A stretch of 43,974 bases of DNA, from NCBI RefSeq assembly GCF_903469665.1, contig NZ_CAGKLC010000032.1, positions 1 to 43,974 on the forward strand, read 5' to 3'. Origin of the DNA: Flavobacterium sp. UGB4466 (GTDB taxonomy: Bacteria; Bacteroidota; Bacteroidia; Flavobacteriales; Flavobacteriaceae). A program made the position numbers and the translations under genes. Positions 8,337 to 17,788 of the stretch are shown piece by piece; position 1 is the stretch's first letter, and every line of letters begins with the position of its first letter. Below the pieces are notes generated by a model. That model saw only the letters and a list, made by a program, of their open reading frames with translations, had not been told where the DNA came from and searched no databases.

Positions 8337-8891
8337 TTATTGTTTATCAATCAATTTTGTTTCCTCAGGTGAAAACTCAGGAACGATAGCATAAGTATCT
8401 ACTCCAGTGATAGCCATCTCATCCAACATATCAACTAAATTGCGGTAAGTTGCTTTTTTAGTTGGCTTAATGATAACTATAATTCCATTCTTAGGTTTTC
8501 CTAAAGCAGCAGAATAAGCTAATACTTCTTTCTTTTGCTTCAATAACTCCTTACGAATACCATCCTTACCATATGCAATATCTTTAGGCCCAACCTTAGG
8601 TGTTGCCAATAATCCCATATAATATACCATTTTATTGTTTTCCCCCATCATAACAGTCATTGTACGATTCTCATCAACTTTAACTGGAGGTGTCTTATCG
8701 TCTGGATCTTTATCTGGTAAAGACAAATCCATCGATTGAGGTTTTGACAACGATGTGGTTAACATAAAGAATGTGATCAATAAGAATGCCAAATCTACCA
8801 TCGCCGTTAAATCGACTTTCGAGTTTTGCTTTTTACTTCTTACTTTACCACCTTTTCCGCCACCACCGTCGCCGGTATTTAATTCAGCCAT
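8337..8891 (-). CDS. exbD: ExbD/TolR family biopolymer transporter (second copy)
   Basis: A 184-residue ExbD. A Gly/Lys-rich cytoplasmic N-terminus (GDGGGGKGGK) precedes a single transmembrane helix starting KVDLTAMVDLAFLLITFF. The conserved proton-carrying Asp is near residue 33. The periplasmic domain (60-184) is shorter than that of the neighbouring ExbD. It lies 19 nt after the first exbD and 38 nt before tonB. Two different ExbDs beside one ExbB and one TonB are usual in flavobacteria; a heteromeric stator-rotor core is possible. Confidence 0.92.
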   Translation of the reverse strand: MAELNTGDGGGGKGGKVRSKKQNSKVDLTAMVDLAFLLITFFMLTTSLSKPQSMDLSLPDKDPDDKTPPVKVDENRTMTVMMGENNKMVYYMGLLATPKVGPKDIAYGKDGIRKELLKQKKEVLAYSAALGKPKNGIIVIIKPTKKATYRNLVDMLDEMAITGVDTYAIVPEFSPEETKLIDKQ

Positions 8892-8910
8892 TTTAGTGTA
8901 TCTTTTTTAA

Positions 8911-9537
8911 TTAAAAGTCTTTTCCTCTCATACCTGTAACTAAGTTAAAGGAATTGATTTTTTGATCTTGTAAAATATCCATAATCTTTTTGATTTGTGG
9001 ATACTGCTCTTTAGCGTCACCTTTGATCGCAATCTGCAATTCTTTATCATCAAGGTCAATTGCGGCTCTTCTTGAAACCAAAAGCCATTCTTTTAATTGA
9101 TTGTCTAAAGAATCAATTGGAATTCCAGGTTGATCAGCTTTCACTCTATCCGCAGCTTTCATAGCGATAATTTGTTTCAAATTTGCTACTGGTACACCGA
9201 AGTCATCCATTAAGGCAAATTTAGTTTTATCATCTTCTGAGAAAGTCACACCAAATTTAGCTCCCATTCCTTCAAGAGTTCTTTTACGAATCTCTCTTCC
9301 TTTGATATCAAAAAACACTTTGCTTTTTCCGTCTGCTCCTTTACCTATCGTAATAATTGCCAAATCAGAATCTGGTAATTTACTTTGAACAGTAGAAGAA
9401 GGCATGTCTACAGGAAGTGCTTCTGGCACCTTAGCAGTAGCGGTCAAAATAAAGAACGTAAGCAAAAGGAACGCAACATCACACATGGCAGTCATATCTG
9501 TCGATGTTGACTTTTTTTTCATTTTTATTTTAGCCAT
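8911..9537 (-). CDS. exbD: ExbD/TolR family biopolymer transporter (first copy)
   Basis: A 208-residue ExbD with the motif DMTAMCDVAFLLLTFFIL. Asp20 is the likely protonatable residue in the single membrane helix (about 15-37). The periplasmic part is longer than in the second copy and ends in the typical YPQIKKIMDILQDQKINSFN helix-strand of the TolR/ExbD fold. It is 52 nt downstream of exbB. Confidence 0.92.
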   Translation of the reverse strand: MAKIKMKKKSTSTDMTAMCDVAFLLLTFFILTATAKVPEALPVDMPSSTVQSKLPDSDLAIITIGKGADGKSKVFFDIKGREIRKRTLEGMGAKFGVTFSEDDKTKFALMDDFGVPVANLKQIIAMKAADRVKADQPGIPIDSLDNQLKEWLLVSRRAAIDLDDKELQIAIKGDAKEQYPQIKKIMDILQDQKINSFNLVTGMRGKDF

Positions 9538-9589
9538 TCTCTTTTATTTTATTTTGATAAATAATTAATTATATAATATCAAAAATTAA

Positions 9590-10414
9590 TTATTGTTTCA
9601 AACTTCCTCTGAATCTTCTGTAAGTATTTACGATTGTAGTACCAGCCTCATCGATAGAGTAAGTTAAATCATCAATTTTAGCAGTAAAGAAGTTGTAAGA
9701 AACGATCGCTAAGATTGAAGTAGAGATACCTGTTGCAGTGTTGATAAGTGCCTCAGAAATACCTGTTGCAAGAGCAGCCTGGTCTGGAGTTCCAGCAGAA
9801 GCTAACGCACCAAACGCTTTAATCATACCAGATACTGTTCCTAATAATCCTCCTAAAGTTCCTAATGATACTAAAGTAGAGATAATAGTCATGTTTTTTT
9901 CTAACATTGGCATTTCTAATGAAGTTGCCTCTTCGATTTCTTTGTGGATTACTTCTGAAGCTTCTTCACTGTTGAAACCTTCTTTTTTAACATCTTGATA
10001 TTTAATCAAAGCAGATTTAATTGCATTTGCAACTGAACCTTGTTGTTTGTCACATGAAGCAATAGCAGCCTCGATGTTTCCTTCTTTAATACTTCCTTGT
10101 ACATTTTTCATAAATGTATCTAAGTTAGCTTTACCAGCAGCTTTACCGATAACAATAAATCTTTCAATAGAAAAAACAACAACCATTAAAAACATACCTA
10201 ATAATACTGGTACGATAAAACCTCCTTTATAAACCTGTCCTAATGTATTGATAGGGTGACCAGTTTCTGGATTTCCACCTTCAAAGTTAGCTGCATCTCC
10301 CATGATTACTTTCCAAATAAACACCCCAACTAAAATACACGCTACAATAATGATTCCAGTGATCATTCCTCCTCCGTTTGAAGTGCTTTCTTTTTTAACT
10401 TTAACGTTTGCCAT
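9590..10414 (-). CDS. exbB: ExbB/MotA/TolQ proton channel protein
   Basis: A 274-residue inner-membrane protein with helices near 18-38, 67-90, 173-203 and 210-240. The MotA/TolQ/ExbB domain includes LGTLGGLLGTVSGMIKAF and ISEALINTATGISTSI, the conserved pore segments with their Thr residues. It forms the proton channel with ExbD and powers TonB. It is the first gene of a seven-gene leftward operon ending at 4663. The upstream 379 nt are shared with the divergent HerA-like gene. Confidence 0.94.
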   Translation of the reverse strand: MANVKVKKESTSNGGGMITGIIIVACILVGVFIWKVIMGDAANFEGGNPETGHPINTLGQVYKGGFIVPVLLGMFLMVVVFSIERFIVIGKAAGKANLDTFMKNVQGSIKEGNIEAAIASCDKQQGSVANAIKSALIKYQDVKKEGFNSEEASEVIHKEIEEATSLEMPMLEKNMTIISTLVSLGTLGGLLGTVSGMIKAFGALASAGTPDQAALATGISEALINTATGISTSILAIVSYNFFTAKIDDLTYSIDEAGTTIVNTYRRFRGSLKQ

Positions 10415-10477
10415 TTTTTTTAATTTTAATAGTTTTAAATAATTTTATTTTTTAGTTATATTTAACTTGTAGAGGAG

Positions 10478-10485
10478 CAAATTTA
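10478..10485 (-). promoter_or_regulatory. Probable -7 element of the exbB operon promoter
   Basis: TAAATTTG on the minus strand lies 64 nt upstream of the exbB ATG and matches TAnnTTTG. The -33 position is only T-rich, so the match is partial. The 379-nt region 10415-10793 between exbB and the HerA-like gene is otherwise very AT-rich with long A and T tracts. I see no gene, leader peptide or clear Fur-type operator in it. Confidence 0.5.
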
Positions 10486-10793
10486 TACGTTTAGTTTAAA
10501 TAAAAAAACTTTTTTTAATTTAATTGAAGGAAATTTAACGTCAATTTAAAAAATATCTCATTAAATTGCCGATATCATTTTTTAGATAAAACAAAAATAA
10601 GGGCTAATAATGGGAAAATTACAACGTTTTAGTAAATATTCAAACATTCCATTGATATCTTCTTAAAAAGTTGCGAAATTGTTTTTTATATTTTTTTTAA
10701 CCCAAAAAAGTTTTTTCCTACTAAAGAAAAACAGCCTAAAATGTTAATAAACCTAGCAAACCTCTTATAATCATCTAAATTACAAATAAAAAC

Positions 10794-12311
10794 ATGAATA
10801 AAAAAGACAATTTCATTCAGGATATCAACAATGGCTATTCTACAAAGGGCGACAGTATTGTTCTCGGAAGTGCCATTCTGGACGGAGAACCACTTGGAGA
10901 AGCTCATGTCAAAATCCCTTTAAAAACATTAAACCGCCACGGGCTGATCGCAGGGGCAACGGGAACCGGAAAAACCAAAACGATACAGGTTTTCTCTGAG
11001 CAGCTTTCAAATGTGGGAGTTCCTGTTTTGATGATGGATATTAAAGGTGACTTTAGTGGAATTGCTAAAGAGGGTAAAGAAGAAGGTTTTATAACGGAAC
11101 GTCATGCTAAAATAAACATACCTTATAATATAGCTTCTTTTCCTGTTGAATTAATGTCACTTTCTAAACAAAACGGAGTTCGCTTAAGAGCTACTGTTTC
11201 GGAGTTCGGACCGGTATTGTTTTCCCGAATATTAGACCTGAATGATACTCAGGCAGGTGTGGTTGCCGTTATCTTTAAATATTGCGATGATAATAAAATG
11301 CCGCTTTTAGATTTAAAGGATATAAAAAAGGTCCTCAATTATATTACCGAGGAAGGCAAAGATGAAATATCTGCCAATTATGGTAAAATTTCAACCGCAA
11401 CCACAGGAACGATTCTGAGAAAAATCATAGAATTAGAGCAGCAAGGCGGTGACTTGTTCTTTGGTGAACTTTCGTTTGAAATTGATGATTTAATGCGAAT
11501 TGATGAAAACGGTAAGGGTTACGTAAACATTATTCGTTTGACGGATATTCAGGACAAACCTAAATTGTTCTCGACTTTTATGCTGAGTTTATTGGCAGAG
11601 ATTTATCAGCAAATGCCGGAAAAAGGAGATGTTGTGCAACCTGAGCTGGTTATTTTTATTGATGAAGCACATTTGATTTTTAATGAAGCCAGCAAGGCTC
11701 TTCTGGAACAAATTGAAACGATTGTAAAACTAATACGTTCTAAAGGAGTTGGGATTTATTTTGTAACTCAGAATCCAATGGATGTCCCGAGTGGTGTATT
11801 GGCACAATTGGGTTTGAAAATTCAGCATGCGCTAAGGGCTTTTACTGCCAATGACCGTCAGGCGATTAAAAAAACAGCAGACAATTATCCAACTTCTCCT
11901 TATTATAAGACAGATGAGTTACTAACCAGTTTAGGAATTGGAGAGGCTTTGGTAACGGCATTAAATGAAAAGGGAGTCCCTACTCCACTTGTAGCGACTA
12001 TGATGCGCGCGCCTATGAGTCGAATGGATGTTTTAACTGCTGATGAAATTGAAGGAATCAATACTAAATCGAAACTCGTAAAAAAATACCTTGAAGAAAT
12101 TGATCGGGAGAGCGCCTATGAAATTCTGAATAAGAAAATTGAAGACGCCACTCAGGCGGCTGCAGAACAGGAAGAAGAAACACCGACAAAATCATCTAAA
12201 TCTGAACCAAGTACAGCAAGTGTAGTTGGCAAATCGGTTTTAAAAGTGGTTACCAGCGCTACCTTTATAAGAGGTGTTTTTGGAGTTTTATCAAAAATAT
12301 TCAAGAAATAA
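10794..12311 (+). CDS. HerA-like P-loop ATPase (DUF853/YjgR family)
   Basis: A 505-residue FtsK/HerA-superfamily ATPase. Walker A is GATGTGKT (54-61) and Walker B VIFIDEAH is near 286-293, with a downstream VGIYFVTQNPMDVP sensor region typical of this family. The C-terminal 60 residues are low-complexity (polar/Glu-rich) and end in a short hydrophobic segment. Bacterial stand-alone members are widespread, but their role is not firmly established. No NurA-like nuclease or Sir2 partner is adjacent, so there is no sign of a defence-type HerA operon. It is convergent with kmo. Confidence 0.88.
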   Translation: MNKKDNFIQDINNGYSTKGDSIVLGSAILDGEPLGEAHVKIPLKTLNRHGLIAGATGTGKTKTIQVFSEQLSNVGVPVLMMDIKGDFSGIAKEGKEEGFITERHAKINIPYNIASFPVELMSLSKQNGVRLRATVSEFGPVLFSRILDLNDTQAGVVAVIFKYCDDNKMPLLDLKDIKKVLNYITEEGKDEISANYGKISTATTGTILRKIIELEQQGGDLFFGELSFEIDDLMRIDENGKGYVNIIRLTDIQDKPKLFSTFMLSLLAEIYQQMPEKGDVVQPELVIFIDEAHLIFNEASKALLEQIETIVKLIRSKGVGIYFVTQNPMDVPSGVLAQLGLKIQHALRAFTANDRQAIKKTADNYPTSPYYKTDELLTSLGIGEALVTALNEKGVPTPLVATMMRAPMSRMDVLTADEIEGINTKSKLVKKYLEEIDRESAYEILNKKIEDATQAAAEQEEETPTKSSKSEPSTASVVGKSVLKVVTSATFIRGVFGVLSKIFKK

Positions 12312-12313
12312 CT

Positions 12314-12430
12314 TATCAAAAATCAATGGCAATGCCAATGTCAATATCAAAAATCAATTGCAATGTCAATACTAATTTTAAATTGACTTTTGACATTGCT
12401 TTTTGATATTGTTTTTTGATATTGCTATTG
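12314..12430. repeat. Long imperfect inverted repeat between convergent genes
   Basis: The region is built from CAATNN and ATCAAAAA units on the left arm and their complements on the right arm. For example, CAATATCAAAAA at about 12342 pairs with TTTTTGATATTG near 12400. It fills the gap between the HerA-like gene and kmo and could act as a bidirectional transcription end, although it is AT-rich and lacks a compact GC stem. Confidence 0.6.
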
Positions 12431-12438
12431 TAATCGAT

Positions 12439-13782
12439 CTATTTTTGCAATAATTCCAGAATCTTATTTTCTACTTCCGGACTGTTCCAGATGTTTTCAA
12501 TATTTTCTATTCGTAAAACTTGTTCCATAATTACATTTTGAAAATCGCCAATTGCCAGGGCTTCGGAATACGGGCGATCACTAAAAGTTACACGACTGTA
12601 AAGTGGAATCCATTTATCAGGATGTTTGTCTGAGAATGCTTTTTCGATTTTCTTTTGCAATAAGAATTTTTCATCGGCCGTTTTGGTACTCATCTCCATG
12701 AAATTTCGATAAGACAATTCGGCAATAGCATCGGCATTCGGTTTACGTGAAATTTGATACTCCGAGAAGATTTTCTTCCAGTCGTCTCCATACTTTGCGA
12801 TCATTTCACTTAAAATGGTAATATCTTCAAAACCCGCATTCATACCTTGTCCGTAAAAGGGAACAATTGCATGACAAGCATCTCCGATTAAAGCAATTTT
12901 ATCTTCGTATGTCCACGGAAAACATTTCATGGTTACCAAAGTACTGGTTGGATTTTTAAAGAAATCTTCGGCTAGTTTCGGGATTACTTCGATCGAGTCG
13001 GGGAAATTCTTCAAAAAGAAGTCTTCAACCATTTTACGATCTTTAAGCGATGCAAATGAATTTTCGCCTTCAAAAGGCATAAACAAAGTACAAGTAAAAC
13101 TTCCATCGAGATTAGGGAGTGCGATTAACATGTACTCGCCACGAGGCCATATATGAAAAGAGTTCTTGTCTAGTTTATGTGAAGCGTCTGCATTTGCCGG
13201 AATGTTTAGTTCTTTGTACCCCATATTCAAAAATTCCTGGGAATAATTGAACATGTTCTGACGCTGCATTCGGTGTCGTATTCTCGAGAAAGCACCATCG
13301 GCACCAAAAACCATATCGTATTTTTTCTCTTCCCACTCTCCTCTTTCGGTTTCACCTATATGTAACGTAGCATCATTTAACGTTACGTCCCAGATTTTTT
13401 GTTCGAAAAGAAATTCTGCACCGGCTTCTTCTGCAAGATCAATCATTTTCCGGTTTAAAGTTCCTCTGGAAATGGAATAAATGGACTCGCCTTCCTGACC
13501 GTAGTTCTGAAAATTGAGTTTATCAACCAAGTGAATGGCACGTTTGTCCATTGGGATAGCGATTTCCCGAACGGCATCTCCAACACCAACACCATCAAGC
13601 GTTTTCCAGCCCCGGTTTGACATTGCCAGATTTATAGAACGGCCTGAGAAATTAATTTTACGGATATCAGGACTACGATCATAAACATGAACGGTATGAC
13701 CTGCTTTTTTAAGATAAATCGACAAGAGTGATCCTACTAATCCGGAACCAACAACAGCAATTTTTAGTGGAGTTTGCATCAA
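12439..13782 (-). CDS. kmo: Kynurenine 3-monooxygenase
   Basis: A 447-residue FAD-dependent aromatic hydroxylase that converts kynurenine to 3-hydroxykynurenine with NADPH and O2. The N-terminal dinucleotide-binding motif VVGSGLVGS (10-18) and the second FAD motif LIGDACHAIVPFYGQGMNAG (about 300-320) are intact. RSINLAMSNRGW is a kmo-type signature. The next-but-one enzyme in the route, kynureninase, lies at 25650-26927. The product can lead to NAD via quinolinate or to catabolism; which one is not visible. The start may be Met1 or Met2. Confidence 0.93.
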   Translation of the reverse strand: MMQTPLKIAVVGSGLVGSLLSIYLKKAGHTVHVYDRSPDIRKINFSGRSINLAMSNRGWKTLDGVGVGDAVREIAIPMDKRAIHLVDKLNFQNYGQEGESIYSISRGTLNRKMIDLAEEAGAEFLFEQKIWDVTLNDATLHIGETERGEWEEKKYDMVFGADGAFSRIRHRMQRQNMFNYSQEFLNMGYKELNIPANADASHKLDKNSFHIWPRGEYMLIALPNLDGSFTCTLFMPFEGENSFASLKDRKMVEDFFLKNFPDSIEVIPKLAEDFFKNPTSTLVTMKCFPWTYEDKIALIGDACHAIVPFYGQGMNAGFEDITILSEMIAKYGDDWKKIFSEYQISRKPNADAIAELSYRNFMEMSTKTADEKFLLQKKIEKAFSDKHPDKWIPLYSRVTFSDRPYSEALAIGDFQNVIMEQVLRIENIENIWNSPEVENKILELLQK

Positions 13783-13998
13783 GAAAAATCTAAATATAAG
13801 ATCGTAAAAATAAGTAATAATTGTACATAAGCTTTAAAATAAATAAATTATTTACTGTACCGACTCACAACCGTTTCGATTTTTGCCAAAATTCAGAGTT
13901 AATTCAAAAATATAACAAAATGTTATTTTATTCAATTTATCTGAAAAAATTAAACTCTTACATTCGCTTTCGGTTTTACCTTAATATATATCCCCATC

Positions 13999-14592
13999 AT
14001 GGACAGCACAATTTTACAATCAGAAATTATTCTGGAAAACGAAAAAGTACTATTAATTCCGTTTGAGAGCGAAAGAAATACAGAACTCAGAGAAATCATT
14101 TTTGATGATGGGATCTGGAAATACATGGGTATGTATGTTCGCAATGAAAAAGATTTTAAAAATTACATTCAAAATACTTTACAGCAAAAAGCCGCCGGGC
14201 TTTGTTATCCTTTTTTAATCATTGATAAAACGACCAATCGGGTTGCAGGAAGTACCAGATACGGTTACCTGAATCATGCTAGTCAGAAGTGTGAAATTGG
14301 CTGGACCTGGTACGGGGAAAAATTTCAGGGAACCGGTTTAAACAAAGCCTGTAAATTTGAATTGTTAAATTTTGGATTTGAAGTCATTCAATTTAGAAGA
14401 ATACAATTGAGTGCTGATCTTGAAAACAAAAAGTCACAACGGGCGATTGAAAAACTAGGAGCAACTAAAGAAGGTCTTTTTAGAAATAACTATATCGATT
14501 CGGAAGGAAAAAGCAAAGATGACGTTTATTACAGTATTATTCCCGAAGACTGGCAAGCAGTTAAAACGAATTACTTCCCTGAATTTATATAA
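13999..14592 (+). CDS. GNAT family N-acetyltransferase (RimJ/RimL-like)
   Basis: A 197-residue acetyltransferase of the RimJ/RimL group. The acetyl-CoA-binding region is EIGWTWYGEKFQGTGLNKAC (V/I-G-x-x-x-x-G type loop, about 96-115), followed by RRIQLSADLENKKSQRAIEK. The latter is the family's conserved helix with Asn/Ser-Ala contacts, then LGATKEGLFRNN. Many relatives acetylate protein N-termini or small molecules; the substrate is unknown. It has a 216-nt upstream gap with no other gene seen. Confidence 0.88.
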   Translation: MDSTILQSEIILENEKVLLIPFESERNTELREIIFDDGIWKYMGMYVRNEKDFKNYIQNTLQQKAAGLCYPFLIIDKTTNRVAGSTRYGYLNHASQKCEIGWTWYGEKFQGTGLNKACKFELLNFGFEVIQFRRIQLSADLENKKSQRAIEKLGATKEGLFRNNYIDSEGKSKDDVYYSIIPEDWQAVKTNYFPEFI

Positions 14593-14656
14593 GAAAAGCG
14601 CCTCAATTATTGTGATAGAAAAATGGTACTTTAGCTTATTCTAAAGTACCTCTTCT

Positions 14657-15214
14657 ATGACTGAATTGCAGACGATCTATCAAAGAACCCTAAAATTTGC
14701 TGCCAAAAGACATGCCGATCAAAATCAAGTAATTCCCGGAACCAATTTACCGTATGTTGTTCATTTAAGCAATGTAACCATGGAGATTCTATTTGCTTCG
14801 CAAAACACAACATCTTTTAATACTGCATTTGCAATTCAAATTGCATTACTCCACGATATTCTTGAAGATACAGCAACTACATTTGAAGAACTTGCAGCGG
14901 AATTTGATGAAGAAATTGCTCAGGCCGTCCTGGCACTAACCAAGAATTCTAAAATACCTAAAGAAGAAAGAATGACCGACAGTCTGGCCCGAATTAAAGC
15001 ATTATCAAAAGAGGTATGGGCTGTGAAATTAGCTGACAGAATAACTAATTTACAGGTTCCACCAGAAAACTGGAGTGTGGAAAAGATAAGAGAATATCAT
15101 AAACAAGCGGTACAAATACTAAATACACTTAAAGGCGGTAACGCTTATTTAGAAAAAAGACTTTTAGAAAGAATTCAAAATTATTTACTGTATTGTACCG
15201 TCGAAAAATCGTAG
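14657..15214 (+). CDS. HD-domain hydrolase of the SpoT/MESH1 type
   Basis: A 185-residue stand-alone HD protein. Metal ligands are probably His36 (PYVVHL) and the His66-Asp67 pair in LLHDILEDT, with the adjacent Glu70-Asp71 typical of (p)ppGpp 3'-pyrophosphohydrolases. KLADRITNL gives the downstream conserved Asp. The protein lacks synthetase, TGS and ACT domains, so it resembles a small alarmone hydrolase. Activity on ppGpp versus another nucleotide is not proven. The AraC regulator starts 29 nt after its stop. Confidence 0.85.
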   Translation: MTELQTIYQRTLKFAAKRHADQNQVIPGTNLPYVVHLSNVTMEILFASQNTTSFNTAFAIQIALLHDILEDTATTFEELAAEFDEEIAQAVLALTKNSKIPKEERMTDSLARIKALSKEVWAVKLADRITNLQVPPENWSVEKIREYHKQAVQILNTLKGGNAYLEKRLLERIQNYLLYCTVEKS

Positions 15215-15243
15215 GTCACAACTCATCAAAACATAATCTCAAA

Positions 15244-16038
15244 ATGAACCTCTATTCAGAACATTATGTAAGCGAAAAAAGCGAGCGGTTTGTTACCAAA
15301 ATCTGGTGTCTGGATAATGGCAATGGTGAAACAACAGTTGAAAATAAGCTTGTCTTACCCAACGGCTGTTTTAATCTTGCTATTGTTAGCGGAACCCACA
15401 TAGAAGTTCACACTAGTAAGCGAAAATATGAAATGAACGAAGGCTTTTACTTTTGTTCGCAAATGACGAACAAGGTTTTGGTCAACATAAGACCTAAAAC
15501 CAAAGTAACCATCATTCAATTGCAGCCCTGGACGCTTTCGATGTATCCGCAATATGATTTGAGCCATTTTAGCGATTCGATTATCAGGATTACTCCCGAA
15601 GAGCTTCCCTTTAAAATACAAACTGATGCTGTTGCTGAAAATTTATTGCAGGCTATAAATGTTTATTTTGAAAAATTGTCTGCTTTACATTCAGAGAAAA
15701 ATACCATCGAAAGAATCTGCGAAATTATCAGACATCATGACGAAGAAATCTCAGTTTCCGAAATTAGCGGGATTTTAAGAGTCTCTCAACGGTTGTTGCA
15801 GATGAAGTTTAAAACGGCAACAGGGCTTACGATTAAAAAATACATTCAAATTCTGAAGTTCAGAAAATCAGTAGATCAGATGGTACATTCGAATCCTGAG
15901 AAACTCAGTCTGACAGAGATTGCTCTTTACAATAAGTATTTTGACCAGTCGCATTTTATAAAACAATTTAAAGGAGTCATGAAAACAACTCCAAAAACAT
16001 TCAACTCTAGTTTGTACTTTCTTTCTAAAAAAAGATAA
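15244..16038 (+). CDS. AraC family transcriptional regulator
   Basis: A 264-residue regulator from the ATG at 15244. An in-frame start at 15193 would overlap the preceding gene and lacks family sequence, so I chose the internal one. The N-terminal half has a cupin-like sensor fold of the type seen in Bacteroidota AraC regulators. The C-terminal half has two helix-turn-helices: SVSEISGILRVSQRLLQMKF and LTEIALYNKYFDQSHFIKQF, followed by the typical TPKTF end. It sits between the HD hydrolase and the serine hydrolase genes and could regulate the latter (inference). Confidence 0.88.
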   Translation: MNLYSEHYVSEKSERFVTKIWCLDNGNGETTVENKLVLPNGCFNLAIVSGTHIEVHTSKRKYEMNEGFYFCSQMTNKVLVNIRPKTKVTIIQLQPWTLSMYPQYDLSHFSDSIIRITPEELPFKIQTDAVAENLLQAINVYFEKLSALHSEKNTIERICEIIRHHDEEISVSEISGILRVSQRLLQMKFKTATGLTIKKYIQILKFRKSVDQMVHSNPEKLSLTEIALYNKYFDQSHFIKQFKGVMKTTPKTFNSSLYFLSKKR

Positions 16039-16118
16039 GATTTTCGCATTTGTACAATTTTTAGGTTTTAGATTGCAGTACTATTGCAAAATCATCAATC
16101 AATCAAAATTAATATAAA

Positions 16119-17648
16119 ATGAAAATCAATCCATCTCTTTTCCCGTTAAAAGTTTTTTTAATTGGAATATTACTTTTCCACTTCCAAACCGGATTTTCTC
16201 AGGAAGAAAAAAACTCAGCATTGTACAAAACGATTATGTCAAGAGACAGCCTTCTTTTTAATATTGGCTTTAATACCTGCGACATTAGCCAGTTTGAAAA
16301 TCTTTACAGTGACGGTTTTGAATTTTATCACGACAAGGACGGTCCTTCAGATAAGGCACTTTTTTTAGTCAATCTCAAAAAAGGCTTATGCAAATCGGTT
16401 GAAACTTACAAAGCCAGAAGGTACCTGGTTCCTGGCAGTACCGAAGTTTACCCCCTCTATAACAAAGGCGTATTGTATGGCGCTATACAAATGGGAATTC
16501 ACCAATTCTACGAAAAATCAATAGGCAAAAACGAATCTTTTGCAGATGCCAAAGAAAAATTTGGCAGTACTGCGCGATTTACTCACCTATGGATTTTAGA
16601 AAATGGTGATTGGAAACTTAAAAGATCTCTAAGCTACGATCATCAGGAGGCCAATACAGCGGGTACCAAATCGGATATTTTTGACAACGATGAAGCCATT
16701 AAAAAATGGCTGGTTCAGAATAATGTTCCAGCACTGGGTATTGGTGTGATCAATGAGGGAAAACTACAAGAAGTAAAAGTCTTTGGTGAACTTAAAAAAG
16801 GAGTTGCAGCACCCTACAATACGATTTGGAATGTGGCTTCTCTGACTAAGCCAATTACTGCAATGGTCGCTTTAAAATTAGTAAGTTCCGGAAAATGGAA
16901 TCTCGACGAACCACTTTACAAATACTGGACAGATCCGGATATCGCAAATGATGCGAATACTAAATTATTAACGACGAGAATTGTCTTAAGTCACCAAACC
17001 GGTTTTCCGAATTGGAGGTATATGAACGAATCCGGTAAACTGGATTTCAAATTCAAACCCGGAACAAAATACCAATACTCAGGAGAAGGCATGGAATATT
17101 TGCGAAAAGCTCTGGAAAAAAAGTTTCACAAATCATTGGATCAATTAGCGGATGAATTAATTCTTAAACCGTTAAAAATGAATGATACCAAATTTACATG
17201 GAATGCCATAACCGATGTTTCAAGATGTGCCATCGGTTATGACAATAAAGGGAATGCTTACGAGCCTACCAAAAATAAAACGGCAAGTGCAGCCGATGAC
17301 TTGCTCACAACCCTTGAAGATTACGGGACATTTCTATGCAGCGTGATGAACAGTGACGGTTTGAGTCAAAAAGTTTATGAAGACATGACAGCACATCAGG
17401 TTCAAACTAAAAAGAATAAATATTTTGGTTTAGGCTTTGAGATTTATGATTTAGGGAATGACGATTTTGCTTTGTCTCATGGCGGTGCTGACAATGGGGT
17501 TCAGACGATTTTTCTGTTACTTCCAAAAACCAAACAAGGTCTGATTATTTTTACCAATGTTGATGATGGATATAAGGTTTACGAAAAAATCCTTACCCAT
17601 TATATGGGTGAAAAAGGGAAGCAAATAATCGAGATTGAAACCAAGTAA
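16119..17648 (+). CDS. Secreted serine hydrolase with N-terminal DUF4440-like and C-terminal beta-lactamase-type domain
   Basis: A 509-residue protein with a signal peptide (about 1-27). An NTF2/SnoaL-like DUF4440 domain (about 36-175) is followed by a class C beta-lactamase/DD-peptidase-type domain (190-505). Catalytic SxxK is SLTK at 241-244, the second motif is YSG (320-322) in place of the classical YxN, and HGG (454-456) replaces KTG, as in esterase-like members. It probably acts in the periplasm or outside the cell on peptides or esters; resistance function is not implied. The AraC gene ends 80 nt upstream. Confidence 0.86.
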   Translation: MKINPSLFPLKVFLIGILLFHFQTGFSQEEKNSALYKTIMSRDSLLFNIGFNTCDISQFENLYSDGFEFYHDKDGPSDKALFLVNLKKGLCKSVETYKARRYLVPGSTEVYPLYNKGVLYGAIQMGIHQFYEKSIGKNESFADAKEKFGSTARFTHLWILENGDWKLKRSLSYDHQEANTAGTKSDIFDNDEAIKKWLVQNNVPALGIGVINEGKLQEVKVFGELKKGVAAPYNTIWNVASLTKPITAMVALKLVSSGKWNLDEPLYKYWTDPDIANDANTKLLTTRIVLSHQTGFPNWRYMNESGKLDFKFKPGTKYQYSGEGMEYLRKALEKKFHKSLDQLADELILKPLKMNDTKFTWNAITDVSRCAIGYDNKGNAYEPTKNKTASAADDLLTTLEDYGTFLCSVMNSDGLSQKVYEDMTAHQVQTKKNKYFGLGFEIYDLGNDDFALSHGGADNGVQTIFLLLPKTKQGLIIFTNVDDGYKVYEKILTHYMGEKGKQIIEIETK

Positions 17649-17788
17649 ATCTCAATTCAAAAAAGTGATGTGTACAAAATCATTATTCGGAAATCTATGG
17701 TAAAATTATGTATTCTTATTGTGTTGTTGTTAAGTAAAGTTCTATTTGCATAAACCTATTATTGGTTCAAAAGAAATTTGTTAGTTAT

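Noticed and set aside
10794..12311. HerA-like ATPase as part of a defence system
   Set aside because: No nuclease, Sir2 or other partner is adjacent; neighbours are exbB and kmo.
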